A DNA stretch of 54,542 nt from Desulfotignum sp. (GTDB lineage Bacteria; Desulfobacterota; Desulfobacteria; Desulfobacterales; Desulfobacteraceae): contig JAABSA010000013.1 of NCBI GenBank assembly GCA_011390635.1, positions 35,887 to 90,428 of the forward strand. The letters run 5' to 3'. Position 1 is the first letter of the stretch, and the number at the start of each line of letters is the position of its first letter. The translations under genes and the position numbers were made by a program. The notes below the pieces were generated by a model. The model did no database searches. It saw only the letters and a program-made list of their open reading frames with translations, and was not told the DNA's origin. Below, piece by piece: positions 27,237-35,884 of this stretch.

Positions 27237-28529
27237 CTAAAATCCGGCCGGTTCGGATGCGGGGGTTTTGGCGGCGGCTGCTTCTTCTTCGGTTTCCAGC
27301 CGGGGATCCATGTGCATGGCCACCGCGGAAGTGGTTTCCATGATGACAAAATCCACCTGGTCTGCCGCCGGAACAATCCGGACCGATTCTTTGCGGCGCA
27401 GCAGCAGGGTTACGACGGCATACAGACTGCTGATGCTGATCAGATAAAAATACAGCCCATAAGGGGTGTTGGAAACAGCCATAACAAAGGAGGACAGCAT
27501 GGGTCCGAACATGGCACCGATGCCATAGCAAAGCAGCAGAACAGAACTGACCTTGACGACATCCTGGGCATCGAAGATATCATGGGTTCGGGCCACGGCC
27601 ACCGGATAAATGGCAAAAAATATCCCGCCGAATATGACGGTGGCCACCAGGAGCATTGTAAAAGAATACCGGGCCGACAACAGGATAACGATGGAAATCA
27701 TAACCAGAAGAATGCCCAGACCCGGCAGTACCAGGGAGCGGTCAAGCCGGTCCGACATCATACCCACCGGCCACTGGAGCACCAGTCCCCCAAAAACCGT
27801 CAGGGTCATGAACCACGAAATCTGGGCCACACTCAAATGGATCTGGTGGGCAAACACCGGTCCCATGGCGTAAAACGCGCTGTGGAGCATGCCCGAGGCA
27901 AAACATCCCAGGATCCCGATGGGTGCTTTTTCAAAGATGGTTCTCATGGCGATATGTTCTATTTTTGGCAGCTTTGGACGGATGGTATGGGTTATGGATA
28001 CCGGGATGGTGCTCAAGACCACAAACACCCCAGCCACCAGAAACAATGTCTGGCTGTGGACATCCCCGACATTCAGCAATTGCTGTCCCACGGTGCTGCC
28101 CATATAGGTCACGATCATGTAAATGGAAAAAATACGGCCCCGGACGGCTGGTTCTGCGCATTCATTGAGCCAGCTTTCAATGACCATGAACAACCCCATA
28201 TTGGATATGCCGGCAGCAAACCGCAGTAATGCCCACAGTATCGGGGAGGTATAAAATCCATGAATCATCACTACAGCTGTAGTGACGGCGGCAAAAACCG
28301 AAAACGCACGGATATGCCCCACACTCCGGATAATTTTTCTGCACCAGGTGGTGCCGGTAACCAGTCCCACAAAATAGGCACTTAGCACCATACCCGTCAC
28401 CTGGGTGGAAACCCCTTCAATGGACAATCTGAATCCCAGGTAGGTATTGAGAAGCCCCAGCCCCATCATCAGCAGGGCCACAGCAGAATACAGTGCAATA
28501 AACGGTTTTATATTGGCAAGCATGGCCAT
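27237..28529 (-). CDS. MFS transporter, YcaD-like
   Basis: A 430-residue major facilitator with twelve predicted spans. The conserved A-loop region after helix 2 reads CRKIIRSVGHIRAFS and that of the second half MMSDRLDRSL. The WALLRFAAGISNMGLFMVIESWLNE segment is typical of the YcaD/MFS_1 group. About 50 polar residues at the C-terminus, rich in Glu and Ala, are cytoplasmic. The substrate is unknown, and no neighbouring regulator points to one. Confidence 0.82.
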   Translation of the reverse strand: MAMLANIKPFIALYSAVALLMMGLGLLNTYLGFRLSIEGVSTQVTGMVLSAYFVGLVTGTTWCRKIIRSVGHIRAFSVFAAVTTAVVMIHGFYTSPILWALLRFAAGISNMGLFMVIESWLNECAEPAVRGRIFSIYMIVTYMGSTVGQQLLNVGDVHSQTLFLVAGVFVVLSTIPVSITHTIRPKLPKIEHIAMRTIFEKAPIGILGCFASGMLHSAFYAMGPVFAHQIHLSVAQISWFMTLTVFGGLVLQWPVGMMSDRLDRSLVLPGLGILLVMISIVILLSARYSFTMLLVATVIFGGIFFAIYPVAVARTHDIFDAQDVVKVSSVLLLCYGIGAMFGPMLSSFVMAVSNTPYGLYFYLISISSLYAVVTLLLRRKESVRIVPAADQVDFVIMETTSAVAMHMDPRLETEEEAAAAKTPASEPAGF

Positions 28530-28693
28530 TGTCTCCTTATGGACGACGTGTGTTCAAAACAAAAGCCAAAAAATATAAACCAAATCATAGCATGAGTCAA
28601 TCATTTTTTTGGTGCCTGAACCTTTTTGTTGACAAAGCCATGGTCTGTCTAATTTTTTGGAAAAATACCGGTATTTAAAAATGGAAAATATTT

Positions 28694-29320
28694 ATGAAAC
28701 TGTTTGCATTTCTTGTTCCTGTTGTAATCATATGTCATGTCTGCCTGCCATGGGCACTGGCAGAGGAACCTTCCGCCCGAAAACAGCTGGAATACACAAT
28801 AGACAAAGTAACCGGTATCCTCACAGAATTGACGACTGGAAAAGAGACGGACAAAAAAGAACAGATGGCCCTGCTTTGTGACGCTGTCTATGAAAGGTTC
28901 AGTCTTGCAAAAACAGCCCGGTTGAGCCTGATGGACCATTGGGGGAAAAGAACAGATGTGGAAAAAGAAGCATTTATTGCATTGTTTGGAAAATTTCTTG
29001 AAAACGCCTATCTGTCAAAAGCAGACAGATATCAGGGAGAGCAGGTTGTTTTTGTAAGAGAAAAAATTGATCATAAAAGGGCACAGGTGCATGTCAGGGT
29101 CCTGTATGGTGCGCTGGTGATTCCGGCCACGGTAAAGATGCACCTGACCCGGGGCGGACAGTGGATGGTTTATGATGTGGCAGCTTTCGGTATCAGCCTG
29201 GTGGGGAATTACAGAGCCCAGTTCAATCATATCATCGAACGCCATTCATATGAAAAAGTGATCCAGATCATGGAAGAAAAAACAAATGCTCATACCGGTT
29301 GTCAGACGTCTTATCGATAA
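28694..29320 (+). CDS. MlaC/Ttg2-family periplasmic lipid-binding protein
   Basis: A 208-residue exported protein with a signal peptide (about 1-23, ending PWALA). It follows the Tol_Tol_Ttg2/MlaC pattern: helical N-terminal part, LFGKFLENAYLSKADRY, and a C-terminal beta region with WMVYDVAAFGISLVGNYRAQFNHII, the family signature. MlaC proteins carry phospholipids between the outer and inner membranes. The other mla genes (mlaA, mlaDEF) are not here, so this is an orphan or a hopanoid/lipid carrier of a different system. Confidence 0.82.
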   Translation: MKLFAFLVPVVIICHVCLPWALAEEPSARKQLEYTIDKVTGILTELTTGKETDKKEQMALLCDAVYERFSLAKTARLSLMDHWGKRTDVEKEAFIALFGKFLENAYLSKADRYQGEQVVFVREKIDHKRAQVHVRVLYGALVIPATVKMHLTRGGQWMVYDVAAFGISLVGNYRAQFNHIIERHSYEKVIQIMEEKTNAHTGCQTSYR

Positions 29321-29341
29321 GATCAAGCATGGCGAAATGGA

Positions 29342-30754
29342 TCATCCTGTTTTACCCTTGTGCTCTTTTACGAGCCGGTCCCGTTCTTCTTTTAATCTTG
29401 CTGACAACCCGACTTTATAGATATGCGGGTTTTCAAATCTCTTGTATTCCCGGGGCAGTTTATTCAGCTGCTCTCGGCTGAAATCGGCAATTTCCTGCAG
29501 TTTTTTCGGCCTGGTCAGACGCTTTCCTTCTTCAACAATTTTTTCCAGAAGCGGCTCTTTTGAAAACCCGCCCAGGGGTAACGATTTATGTAAATCAATG
29601 GGATGATGCATGATATCAAAATTTGTTTCATCTGTCAGGGCAACTGCTTCGCCGCCATAGAATAATCCGTCGGGATGGAGCAGTCTGTATACCTGTTTTC
29701 TGCCCGGAAGGTTGATTTTTTCGATACTTTCAGACAGTTTCAGGCGTGGTTCCTTGTTTGCATATGCCAGTTTGTAAACCCCGTCAAGGGCTGCATCCGG
29801 CTGGCCGGTTACCAGGTTGGTACCTACGCCGAATATATCAATGGGGGCATTTTGATTCAGCAGACTTTCGATCACTTTTTCATCCAGCTGATTGGAAGCA
29901 GCAATCTTGACGTAATCCAGTCCGGCATCATCCAGCATTTTGCGCGACTCTATGGCCAGCCAGGCAAGGTCTCCACTGTCCAGCCGGATACCTTTCAACC
30001 GGTTCCCGGTTTTCACCATCTCTTTGCCCACTATTATTGCATTGGGCACACCGCTTTTCAATGTGTTGTAGGTATCCACAAGCAGTACACAGTCATGGGG
30101 CCGCACCTTGGCAAAGTCGCGGAATGCCCGGATTTCAGTATCATATCTTTGGATATACGAATGGGCCATTGTTCCGGAGACCGGTATGCCGTAATCGCGG
30201 CCTGCACGCACATTGCTGGTCGCATCAAATCCGCCGATGAAGGCTGCCCTTGCAGCGGAATATCCGCCTGTTCCCGGTGCCCGCCGCAATCCAAAATCGA
30301 CAAGTTTACGGTCCCCGGCCGCAAGGCGCATGCGGCTTGCTTTGGTGGCAATCAAAGACTGATAGTTCAAGATATTCAAAAGAAGGGTTTCAATCAGCTG
30401 GGTTTCTATGATCGGGGCTTCCACAGTTACAACCGGTCGGTTGGGAAACATCAGGTCACCCTCTCTGGAAGCATATATATTGCCCCGGAAGCGAAAATCT
30501 TTCAGATAATCCAGAAACGCCTGATCTATTCCCTGGGTTTGCAGAAATTTCAGATCTTTTTCATCAAAACGAAGGGTTTCAAGGGTTTTCAGAAAATCTT
30601 CAAGACCGGCAAATATGGCATATCCTCCTTCAAAGGGCAGTTTTCTGAAAAAATAATCAAATATGGCTGTCTCATCCTGCAGACCTTTGTGGAAATAGAC
30701 CTGGGACATGGTTACCTGGTAAAGGTCTGTGTATGTTGCAGTGTAATCAAACAT
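29342..30754 (-). CDS. pncB: Nicotinate phosphoribosyltransferase
   Basis: Converts nicotinate and PRPP to nicotinate mononucleotide in NAD salvage; 470 residues. The MFDYTATYTDLYQVTM start, the GYSAARAAFIGGFDATSN region, the conserved GTMAHSYIQ histidine segment and the VGTNLVTGQPDAALDGVYKL phosphate-binding region are typical. I favour the ATG at 30754; an in-frame ATG four codons earlier at 30766 is possible. nadE at 4.6 kb encodes the last step of the same pathway but is not linked to it. Confidence 0.92.
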   Translation of the reverse strand: MFDYTATYTDLYQVTMSQVYFHKGLQDETAIFDYFFRKLPFEGGYAIFAGLEDFLKTLETLRFDEKDLKFLQTQGIDQAFLDYLKDFRFRGNIYASREGDLMFPNRPVVTVEAPIIETQLIETLLLNILNYQSLIATKASRMRLAAGDRKLVDFGLRRAPGTGGYSAARAAFIGGFDATSNVRAGRDYGIPVSGTMAHSYIQRYDTEIRAFRDFAKVRPHDCVLLVDTYNTLKSGVPNAIIVGKEMVKTGNRLKGIRLDSGDLAWLAIESRKMLDDAGLDYVKIAASNQLDEKVIESLLNQNAPIDIFGVGTNLVTGQPDAALDGVYKLAYANKEPRLKLSESIEKINLPGRKQVYRLLHPDGLFYGGEAVALTDETNFDIMHHPIDLHKSLPLGGFSKEPLLEKIVEEGKRLTRPKKLQEIADFSREQLNKLPREYKRFENPHIYKVGLSARLKEERDRLVKEHKGKTG

Positions 30755-30943
30755 AAAAAATCTCATTTATTAATTGGTTGCATGTTAGAAGAGCAATATA
30801 ATTATGTTTGAGGAAAAATCAAATCCAGCCCAGATCAATGATTTATTCCTTTGTCGATGGCCTCATAAGTTTCTTGTTCATCGCCAGCGTCAAGCTGGGT
30901 TCTTCGTTTGCAATGGAGGCGCCGGAATTATAGTGATATCTGC

Positions 30944-31495
30944 TTAACTGTAAACTGAGGAACCCTTCAGTCGTCTGATCATTTCAGCTGGGGTATCTGC
31001 CCGCAGTATCACCTCCCGGTGGGGGGCTTTCAGAAATCCTTCCTGCTGTGCCTTGTCCAGAAGGGCATCCAGGGGGGCAAAATAATTGTTAATATTGAGA
31101 AGTCCGAACGGTTTGGAATGAAATCCTAAAATGGACAGGGTATATATTTCAAAAAATTCCTCAAACGTGCCGATTCCCCCCGGCAGGACAACAAATCCGT
31201 CGGACAGTTCCACCATCCGCGTCTTTCTTTCATGCATGGTAGGGACAACATGCAGCTGTGTCAGCCCGGGATGGAATATTTCCTTGTCCCGCAGCGCCTG
31301 GACCGTCACGCCGACCACCCGGCCGCCCGCATCCAGCGCACTGTCTGCCAGAAGTTTCATAAGGCCGGTGTTCGACCCGCCATATATGCATGTCAGACCG
31401 TTTGCAGCCAGTTCTCTGCCCATCTCTTCGGCTGCTCTGGCATACACCGCGTCAGCTCCTGGATTGGACCCTAAAAAAATACAGATCGAATTCAT
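30944..31495 (-). CDS. LOG-family (TIGR00730-type) nucleotide phosphoribohydrolase
   Basis: A 183-residue protein with the PGGIGTFEE motif and the MHERKTRM segment that define the LOG/lysine-decarboxylase-like family. Members cleave ribose 5'-phosphate from cytokinin or purine/pyrimidine monophosphates. In bacteria the usual role is nucleotide salvage or waste. The start at 31495 (MNSICIFLGSNPG) fits the family; an ATG at 31516 would add 7 residues and has no clear advantage. Confidence 0.85.
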   Translation of the reverse strand: MNSICIFLGSNPGADAVYARAAEEMGRELAANGLTCIYGGSNTGLMKLLADSALDAGGRVVGVTVQALRDKEIFHPGLTQLHVVPTMHERKTRMVELSDGFVVLPGGIGTFEEFFEIYTLSILGFHSKPFGLLNINNYFAPLDALLDKAQQEGFLKAPHREVILRADTPAEMIRRLKGSSVYS

Positions 31496-31722
31496 GGTTG
31501 TTTCAGCTATCTCCATTTTGCCAGAAATATGGCCGAATATCCCACCCGGGAGGCGGATCAGACATAGATACTGGTTTTTGTTTGTTTTGTGTCCGGAAAA
31601 TAAAATGCTACATCATCAACAAAGCCAAACACCTTTGAGGAAAACTCGGCTCTGATGTGGTTGTCTTTTAAAAGTCTTGCTTTTTATCCAAAAAACCGGT
31701 ATTATGCAACTTGTTTTTTCAG

Positions 31723-31749
31723 CCACAGGATACACTCCTGTGGTTTTTT
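31723..31749 (+). terminator. Terminator in the leader of the ABC-F gene
   Basis: CCACAGGA (31723-31730), loop TACAC, TCCTGTGG (31736-31743), then six T residues (31744-31749). It is a textbook intrinsic terminator on the plus strand, yet no plus-strand gene lies upstream for more than 2 kb, and the ABC-F start codon is 28 bp downstream. An attenuator controlling the ABC-F gene is the simplest reading. Confidence 0.7.
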
Positions 31750-31777
31750 ATTGGATAACAAGGAAGCTGATATACAT

Positions 31778-33403
31778 ATGATCTGTGCAAATAACATAGC
31801 CCTGGCTTATGGCAAGCAGGTGCTGTTTAAAGATGTTAACATTATGTTCAAACCCGGTTATTGTTACGGGCTTATCGGGGCCAATGGCGCGGGAAAATCC
31901 ACTTTTTTAAAAATTCTGGCCAAAGAGGTTGAACCGGATGCCGGCGACATCAGTGTAGGCCCCAAAGAAAGAATTGCTGTGTTAAGACAGGATCACTTTG
32001 CCTTTGATACACACCGGGTGCTGGATACGGTCATCATGGGGCACAAAAAACTGTATACGGTCATGGCCGAACGGGAAGCCCTGTATGCAAAGCCTGATTT
32101 TTCAAATGAAGACGGTCTTAGGTCCGGGGAGCTTGAAATTGAATTTGAGGAAATGAACGGGTATGACGCAGAGTCTGAAGCAGCGGTCCTGCTCAAAAAT
32201 CTGGGTATTGCAGAAAACCTGCACGGCAGAAAAATGAAAGAGCTGGAGGGCGGCGAAAAAGTTCGGGTGCTTCTGGCCCAGGCCCTGTTCGGAAACCCGG
32301 ATGTGCTGTTGCTCGATGAGCCCACCAATAATCTGGACATTCACTCAATCGCCTGGCTTGAAGACTTTCTGTACCGGTTTAAGAATACCGTCATTGTGGT
32401 ATCCCATGACCGTCATTTCATGAATCAGGTCTGCACCCACATTGCAGATATCGATTTTGGTAAAATTGCCGTGTACGCGGGAAATTATGATTTCTGGTAC
32501 CAGGCCAGTCAGTTGCACCTGAATCAAAAACAGGCCGACAACAAACGGATCACCGACCGGGCCAATGAACTCAAGACTTTTATCCAGAGATTTTCTTCCA
32601 ATGCATCCAAGTCCAAACAGGCCACCTCCAGAAAAAAACTGCTGGAAAAACTGACCATTGAAGACATGCCGGTATCATCCAGAAATTATCCGTTTATCCG
32701 GTTTACCCCGGAACGGCCCTGCGGCAATATTATCCTTGAAGTGGAAGGGCTTTCAAAGACCATTGACGGAGAAACCATTCTTGATAATGTCAGCTTTACC
32801 GTAAATAAAAAAGACAAAATTGCTTTCATGGGAAATAACAGCCTGGCCAAAACCACACTCTTCCAGATCATTGCAGGAGAGGTGGAACCGGATAAAGGCA
32901 GCTATCGGTGGGGAACCACCATCAGCCATTCCTATTTTCCCAAAGAGCACCAGGGGTATTTCAATCGGAACCTGAACCTTATTGAATGGCTGCTTCAGTT
33001 TGCCCCTCCCAAAGAGGGAGAAAGTTTTGCCCGCACGTTTTTAGGGCGTATGCTCTTTTCAGGCGAGGACGCTCTCAAAACAACGGATGTGCTTTCAGGC
33101 GGGGAAAAGGTGCGCTGTATGCTTTCCCGCATGATGCTTTCCCAATCCAATGCCCTGATCCTGGATGAGCCGACCAATCATCTGGATCTCGAATCCATCA
33201 CGGCATTGAATAACAGCCTGATCAATTTTCCGGAGGTGGTGCTTTTCACTTCCCATGATCATGAGTTTGTGAATACGCTTGTCAACCGGGTAATCGAGCT
33301 CACACCTGCCGGTATTATAGACCGGTTGATGACCTTTGATGCGTATGTGGAGAGTGCGGAAGTGGCAAAAACAAGGGAGTCGATGACCAAAAAGGCGGCG
33401 TGA
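31778..33403 (+). CDS. ABC-F family ATPase, YbiT-like
   Basis: A 541-residue soluble protein with two ABC domains and no membrane spans. The first has GANGAGKST, LEGGEKVRVLLAQ and VLLLDEPTNNLD; the second has the degenerate P-loop GNNSLAKTT, LSGGEKVRCML and ALILDEPTNHLD. The AKTT form is characteristic of the YbiT-like group. ABC-F proteins act on the ribosome, as translation factors or in antibiotic resistance; the interdomain linker (about 240-300) is rich in Lys and Gln. AAGGAAG before 31778 supports this start. A 41-codon in-frame extension from 31655 would have to run through the leader terminator and is unlikely. Confidence 0.88.
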   Translation: MICANNIALAYGKQVLFKDVNIMFKPGYCYGLIGANGAGKSTFLKILAKEVEPDAGDISVGPKERIAVLRQDHFAFDTHRVLDTVIMGHKKLYTVMAEREALYAKPDFSNEDGLRSGELEIEFEEMNGYDAESEAAVLLKNLGIAENLHGRKMKELEGGEKVRVLLAQALFGNPDVLLLDEPTNNLDIHSIAWLEDFLYRFKNTVIVVSHDRHFMNQVCTHIADIDFGKIAVYAGNYDFWYQASQLHLNQKQADNKRITDRANELKTFIQRFSSNASKSKQATSRKKLLEKLTIEDMPVSSRNYPFIRFTPERPCGNIILEVEGLSKTIDGETILDNVSFTVNKKDKIAFMGNNSLAKTTLFQIIAGEVEPDKGSYRWGTTISHSYFPKEHQGYFNRNLNLIEWLLQFAPPKEGESFARTFLGRMLFSGEDALKTTDVLSGGEKVRCMLSRMMLSQSNALILDEPTNHLDLESITALNNSLINFPEVVLFTSHDHEFVNTLVNRVIELTPAGIIDRLMTFDAYVESAEVAKTRESMTKKAA

Positions 33404-33409
33404 CAGAGA

Positions 33410-33943
33410 TCATGGGGCGGTTTTTTTGTTCCTCTTCGAAAATCGGGACAGATATGCGGCAGCAGTCCTCCTGATCTGCGGTAAAATCCATGATCGAAAT
33501 TTTGCCGGGCTGAGTGCGGGAAACCGGGCAAGCTTCTCCCTGTCTTTTTCTTCTGTGGCAGGATCGCCCAGTCTGCGCTGGCCCTCCTGCACCGCCTCGA
33601 AAAGCCGGGTTTCGATTCTGCCCAGATGGATATTGTCATCATCCCTGAGCCGGTAGCTTTTCCTGCCCAGCCTTTCGTCCTCGGCAATCACCGACCCGCC
33701 CATGGAATGCCCGATCAGGATGACCCGGCGGCTGCCCGCCGCTTGGATCACTGCCTGCACATCCTCACCAAAGGCGTTCATGGTGTATTTGGTGCGGGAG
33801 GTTCCGGAATGGCCGTGGCCGGCCAGATCCGGGACGATTACCCGGTGATTTCGGGAGAATGCCGGTACCTGGGACCGCCAGTAACGGGCATCGCAGCTCC
33901 AGCCATGCACAAATACCAGTGCGGGCTCACCGGTCCGGTCTGG
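33410..33943 (-). pseudogene. Alpha/beta hydrolase remnant
   Basis: The readable frame keeps the N-terminal half of an alpha/beta hydrolase: GEPALVFVHGWSCDARYW (oxyanion region), VIVPDLAGHGHSG and the nucleophile elbow GHSMGG. It then changes abruptly, after SVIAE, to a sequence with no hydrolase features; the acid and histidine of the triad are absent. Upstream, the frame opens directly behind the stop codon of the 2-hydroxyacid dehydrogenase gene, so the normal first 15-20 residues are missing as well. Both ends therefore look deleted. Expression from the GTG at 33910 is possible, but activity is not expected. Confidence 0.65.
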
Positions 33944-34933
33944 TCATCCGGACAGCACTTCAGGGTTGATAATGTGCGGGACCTGCCCGGTTTTATAGAA
34001 CATGATGATGTTTTCCGCCGCCAGGACAGACATCCGGTCCCGGGCCTCCATGGTGCCGGAGCCTGTATGGGGCAGCACACAGACATTTTCCATGGACAGC
34101 AGGGGATTGTCCGGGGCCATGGGCTCCGGATCGGTGACATCCAGACCGGCTCCCCAGATCTGTTTCTGATGCAGGGCCGCGATCAGGTCGGGTTCATGGT
34201 GAATGGGACCTCTGGCCGTGTTGATGAAAACAGCCGATGGTTTCATCTTTCTGAAGGCCCGGGCATTGAAAATATGCCGGGTTTCCGGGGTCAGGGCGCA
34301 GTGGACCGACAGGATATCGCTTTGTTCCAGCAGCCGATCAAAGGAAACAAACCGGGCGCCCAGCTGCTTTTCAGCTGCAGGGTTCCGGCTCCGGTTGTGA
34401 TAGATGACCGGCATGTCATAGGCGGCGTGGCACCGTTCCGCCATTTTCACGCCGATGCGGCCCAGCCCGAAAATGCCCAGTGTCCTGCCCTTGAGTTCAT
34501 ATCCCAGATGGCCGGTGGGGTTGAAATACCCCCATTCTCCGGTGAGGATGGTTTTGTGCAGAAAAAAGAACTTGCGGGCTACGGCGATCATCAGGCCGAA
34601 GGCAATGTCGGCAGTGGCCTCGCTCATGGCATCAGGGGTAAAGCCCACAGGAATGTTTTTCCGGGTGGCTTCAGGAATGTCGATGTTGTCAAATCCCACG
34701 GCAAACTGGGAAATGATCTCCAGATGGGAGCACCGGTCCAGAAATGGCTTGTCAATGCGGTCGGTGAGGGTGCACAGCAGGGCATCGTGATCCTCTGCCT
34801 GTGCTGCCAGCTCCGCCGGTGTCATGGGCCGCTCCTTTTCCCAGAAGGTAAGCTGGAACGGTTCCTTTTTGAGCAGGTCCATGCCTGCGGCCGGATATTG
34901 CCGGGTGATGAGTATTTTCTGACCGTTAATCAT
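33944..34933 (-). CDS. D-isomer-specific 2-hydroxyacid dehydrogenase
   Basis: A 329-residue NAD(P)H-dependent enzyme of the glyoxylate/hydroxypyruvate reductase group. The dinucleotide motif GLGRIG, the catalytic Arg in NTARGP, the Glu in DPEP and the His in LPHTGSGT are in the expected order. It reduces 2-oxoacids to D-hydroxyacids or the reverse. The ATG at 34933 is preferred to a TTG at 34972. It is in a cluster with a racemase and an ammonia-lyase, suggesting handling of unusual or D-amino acids and their oxoacids, but there is no proof of a joint pathway. Confidence 0.88.
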   Translation of the reverse strand: MINGQKILITRQYPAAGMDLLKKEPFQLTFWEKERPMTPAELAAQAEDHDALLCTLTDRIDKPFLDRCSHLEIISQFAVGFDNIDIPEATRKNIPVGFTPDAMSEATADIAFGLMIAVARKFFFLHKTILTGEWGYFNPTGHLGYELKGRTLGIFGLGRIGVKMAERCHAAYDMPVIYHNRSRNPAAEKQLGARFVSFDRLLEQSDILSVHCALTPETRHIFNARAFRKMKPSAVFINTARGPIHHEPDLIAALHQKQIWGAGLDVTDPEPMAPDNPLLSMENVCVLPHTGSGTMEARDRMSVLAAENIIMFYKTGQVPHIINPEVLSG

Positions 34934-35052
34934 GATAGAAATCAAATTATGAAAGTATGGACCGTGTGTCAATACCGGATTGTTTTTTCTGGCATGCCCA
35001 ACATGGCAATTCTCCTTCTGGTCAGTCAGTTACGCTGTATGTCCAGGAGACG

Positions 35053-35086
35053 AACCAGTGGGGTGGGGCTGTAACCCGGCAGGCTG
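35053..35086 (-). pseudogene. 34-bp remnant of a second dpaL-like gene
   Basis: The stretch matches 31 of 34 bases of 36917-36950 inside the intact ammonia-lyase gene and, on the minus strand, reads SLPGYSPTPLVRL before ending shortly afterwards. The intact gene has SLPGYRPTPLVRL. It sits in the 238-bp space between the 2-hydroxyacid dehydrogenase and racemase genes, where nothing else is recognisable. It marks a lost duplicate copy. Confidence 0.6.
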
Positions 35087-35171
35087 TGTCAGGGAAATCC
35101 GATCAATTGTTTTCGCTCTTTGTCCCATAGTTTCAGATGAATCCCTGATAGGCTTTAAATTCTTTTGTCGG

Positions 35172-35867
35172 TCAGCGCTGCAGCGCATACTGCACCGCCT
35201 TTTGTGCATGAATGGCTGTGGTGTCAAAGATTTTTACAGAGGTGTCCTTCTGCTCGATCAGCATCCCGATTTCCGTGCAGCCCAGAATGACGGCCTCAGC
35301 CCCCTGTTTTGCCAGTTGATCGATGATCCGAAGATATGTTTCCCTGGTGCCGGGTTTTGCGATTCCCAGGCACAGTTCCTGAAAAATGGTGTTATGGATA
35401 AAGGCCTTGTCTGCTTTTCCCGGCACCAGGACATCAAGCCCGTGGTCCCTGTTCAGTCGGCCCTTATAAAAATCCTGCTCCATGGTAAACGCCGTGCCCA
35501 GCAGGCCCGTTTTTTTAATCCCGGACCGGATCAGTGCCTCGGCCGTTGCATCGGCAATATGCAGCAGGGGAATATCAATTGCATCCTGGATCTCAGGAGC
35601 CACATGATGCATGGTATTGGTGCAGATCAGGAGAAAATCAGCCCCTGCAGCCTGGATCTTTACGGCGGCCTCTGAAAGATCTTCGGCCACCCCCTGCCAG
35701 TCCCCCCGGTCCATCAGCTTTTCCACGGGATCAAAATCCACACTGTAAAGCACGATTTTTGCAGAATGCAGTCCGCCCAGGGCCTGTTTCACCCCCTCAT
35801 TAATCATCCGGTAATATCCGGCTGTGCTTTCCCAGCTCATGCCGCCCAGAAGCCCGATTGTTTTCAT
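35172..35867 (-). CDS. Aspartate/glutamate racemase family protein
   Basis: A 231-residue cofactor-independent racemase. The two catalytic cysteines lie in LICTNTMHH and ILGCTEIGM, and the N-terminus MKTIGLLGGMSWEST is typical of the YgeA/aspartate racemase group. AGAGG lies before the ATG at 35867, favouring it over 35879. Together with the neighbouring ammonia-lyase it recalls the E. coli yge region, where D-amino acid metabolism genes cluster. The C-terminus, IHAQKAVQYALQR, has a partial duplicate at 53.9 kb. Confidence 0.88.
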   Translation of the reverse strand: MKTIGLLGGMSWESTAGYYRMINEGVKQALGGLHSAKIVLYSVDFDPVEKLMDRGDWQGVAEDLSEAAVKIQAAGADFLLICTNTMHHVAPEIQDAIDIPLLHIADATAEALIRSGIKKTGLLGTAFTMEQDFYKGRLNRDHGLDVLVPGKADKAFIHNTIFQELCLGIAKPGTRETYLRIIDQLAKQGAEAVILGCTEIGMLIEQKDTSVKIFDTTAIHAQKAVQYALQR

Positions 35868-35884
35868 TTTGCCTCTCATCTGTT

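Noticed and set aside
30767-30943. Short frames in the gap between pncB and the LOG gene, including a plus-strand 31-codon frame from 30838 and a minus-strand frame reading TQLDAGDEQETYEAIDKGINH-like sequence.
   Set aside because: Neither has a good ribosome binding site or a family match I can defend; the second might be an antitoxin tail but the evidence is too thin.
31655-31777. 41-codon N-terminal extension of the ABC-F protein.
   Set aside because: It would run through an intrinsic terminator, has no family similarity, and a good ribosome binding site precedes the internal ATG at 31778.
33626-35074. Plus-strand frame opposite the 2-hydroxyacid dehydrogenase gene.
   Set aside because: The minus strand has all catalytic motifs of the dehydrogenase; the plus frame shows none of any family.
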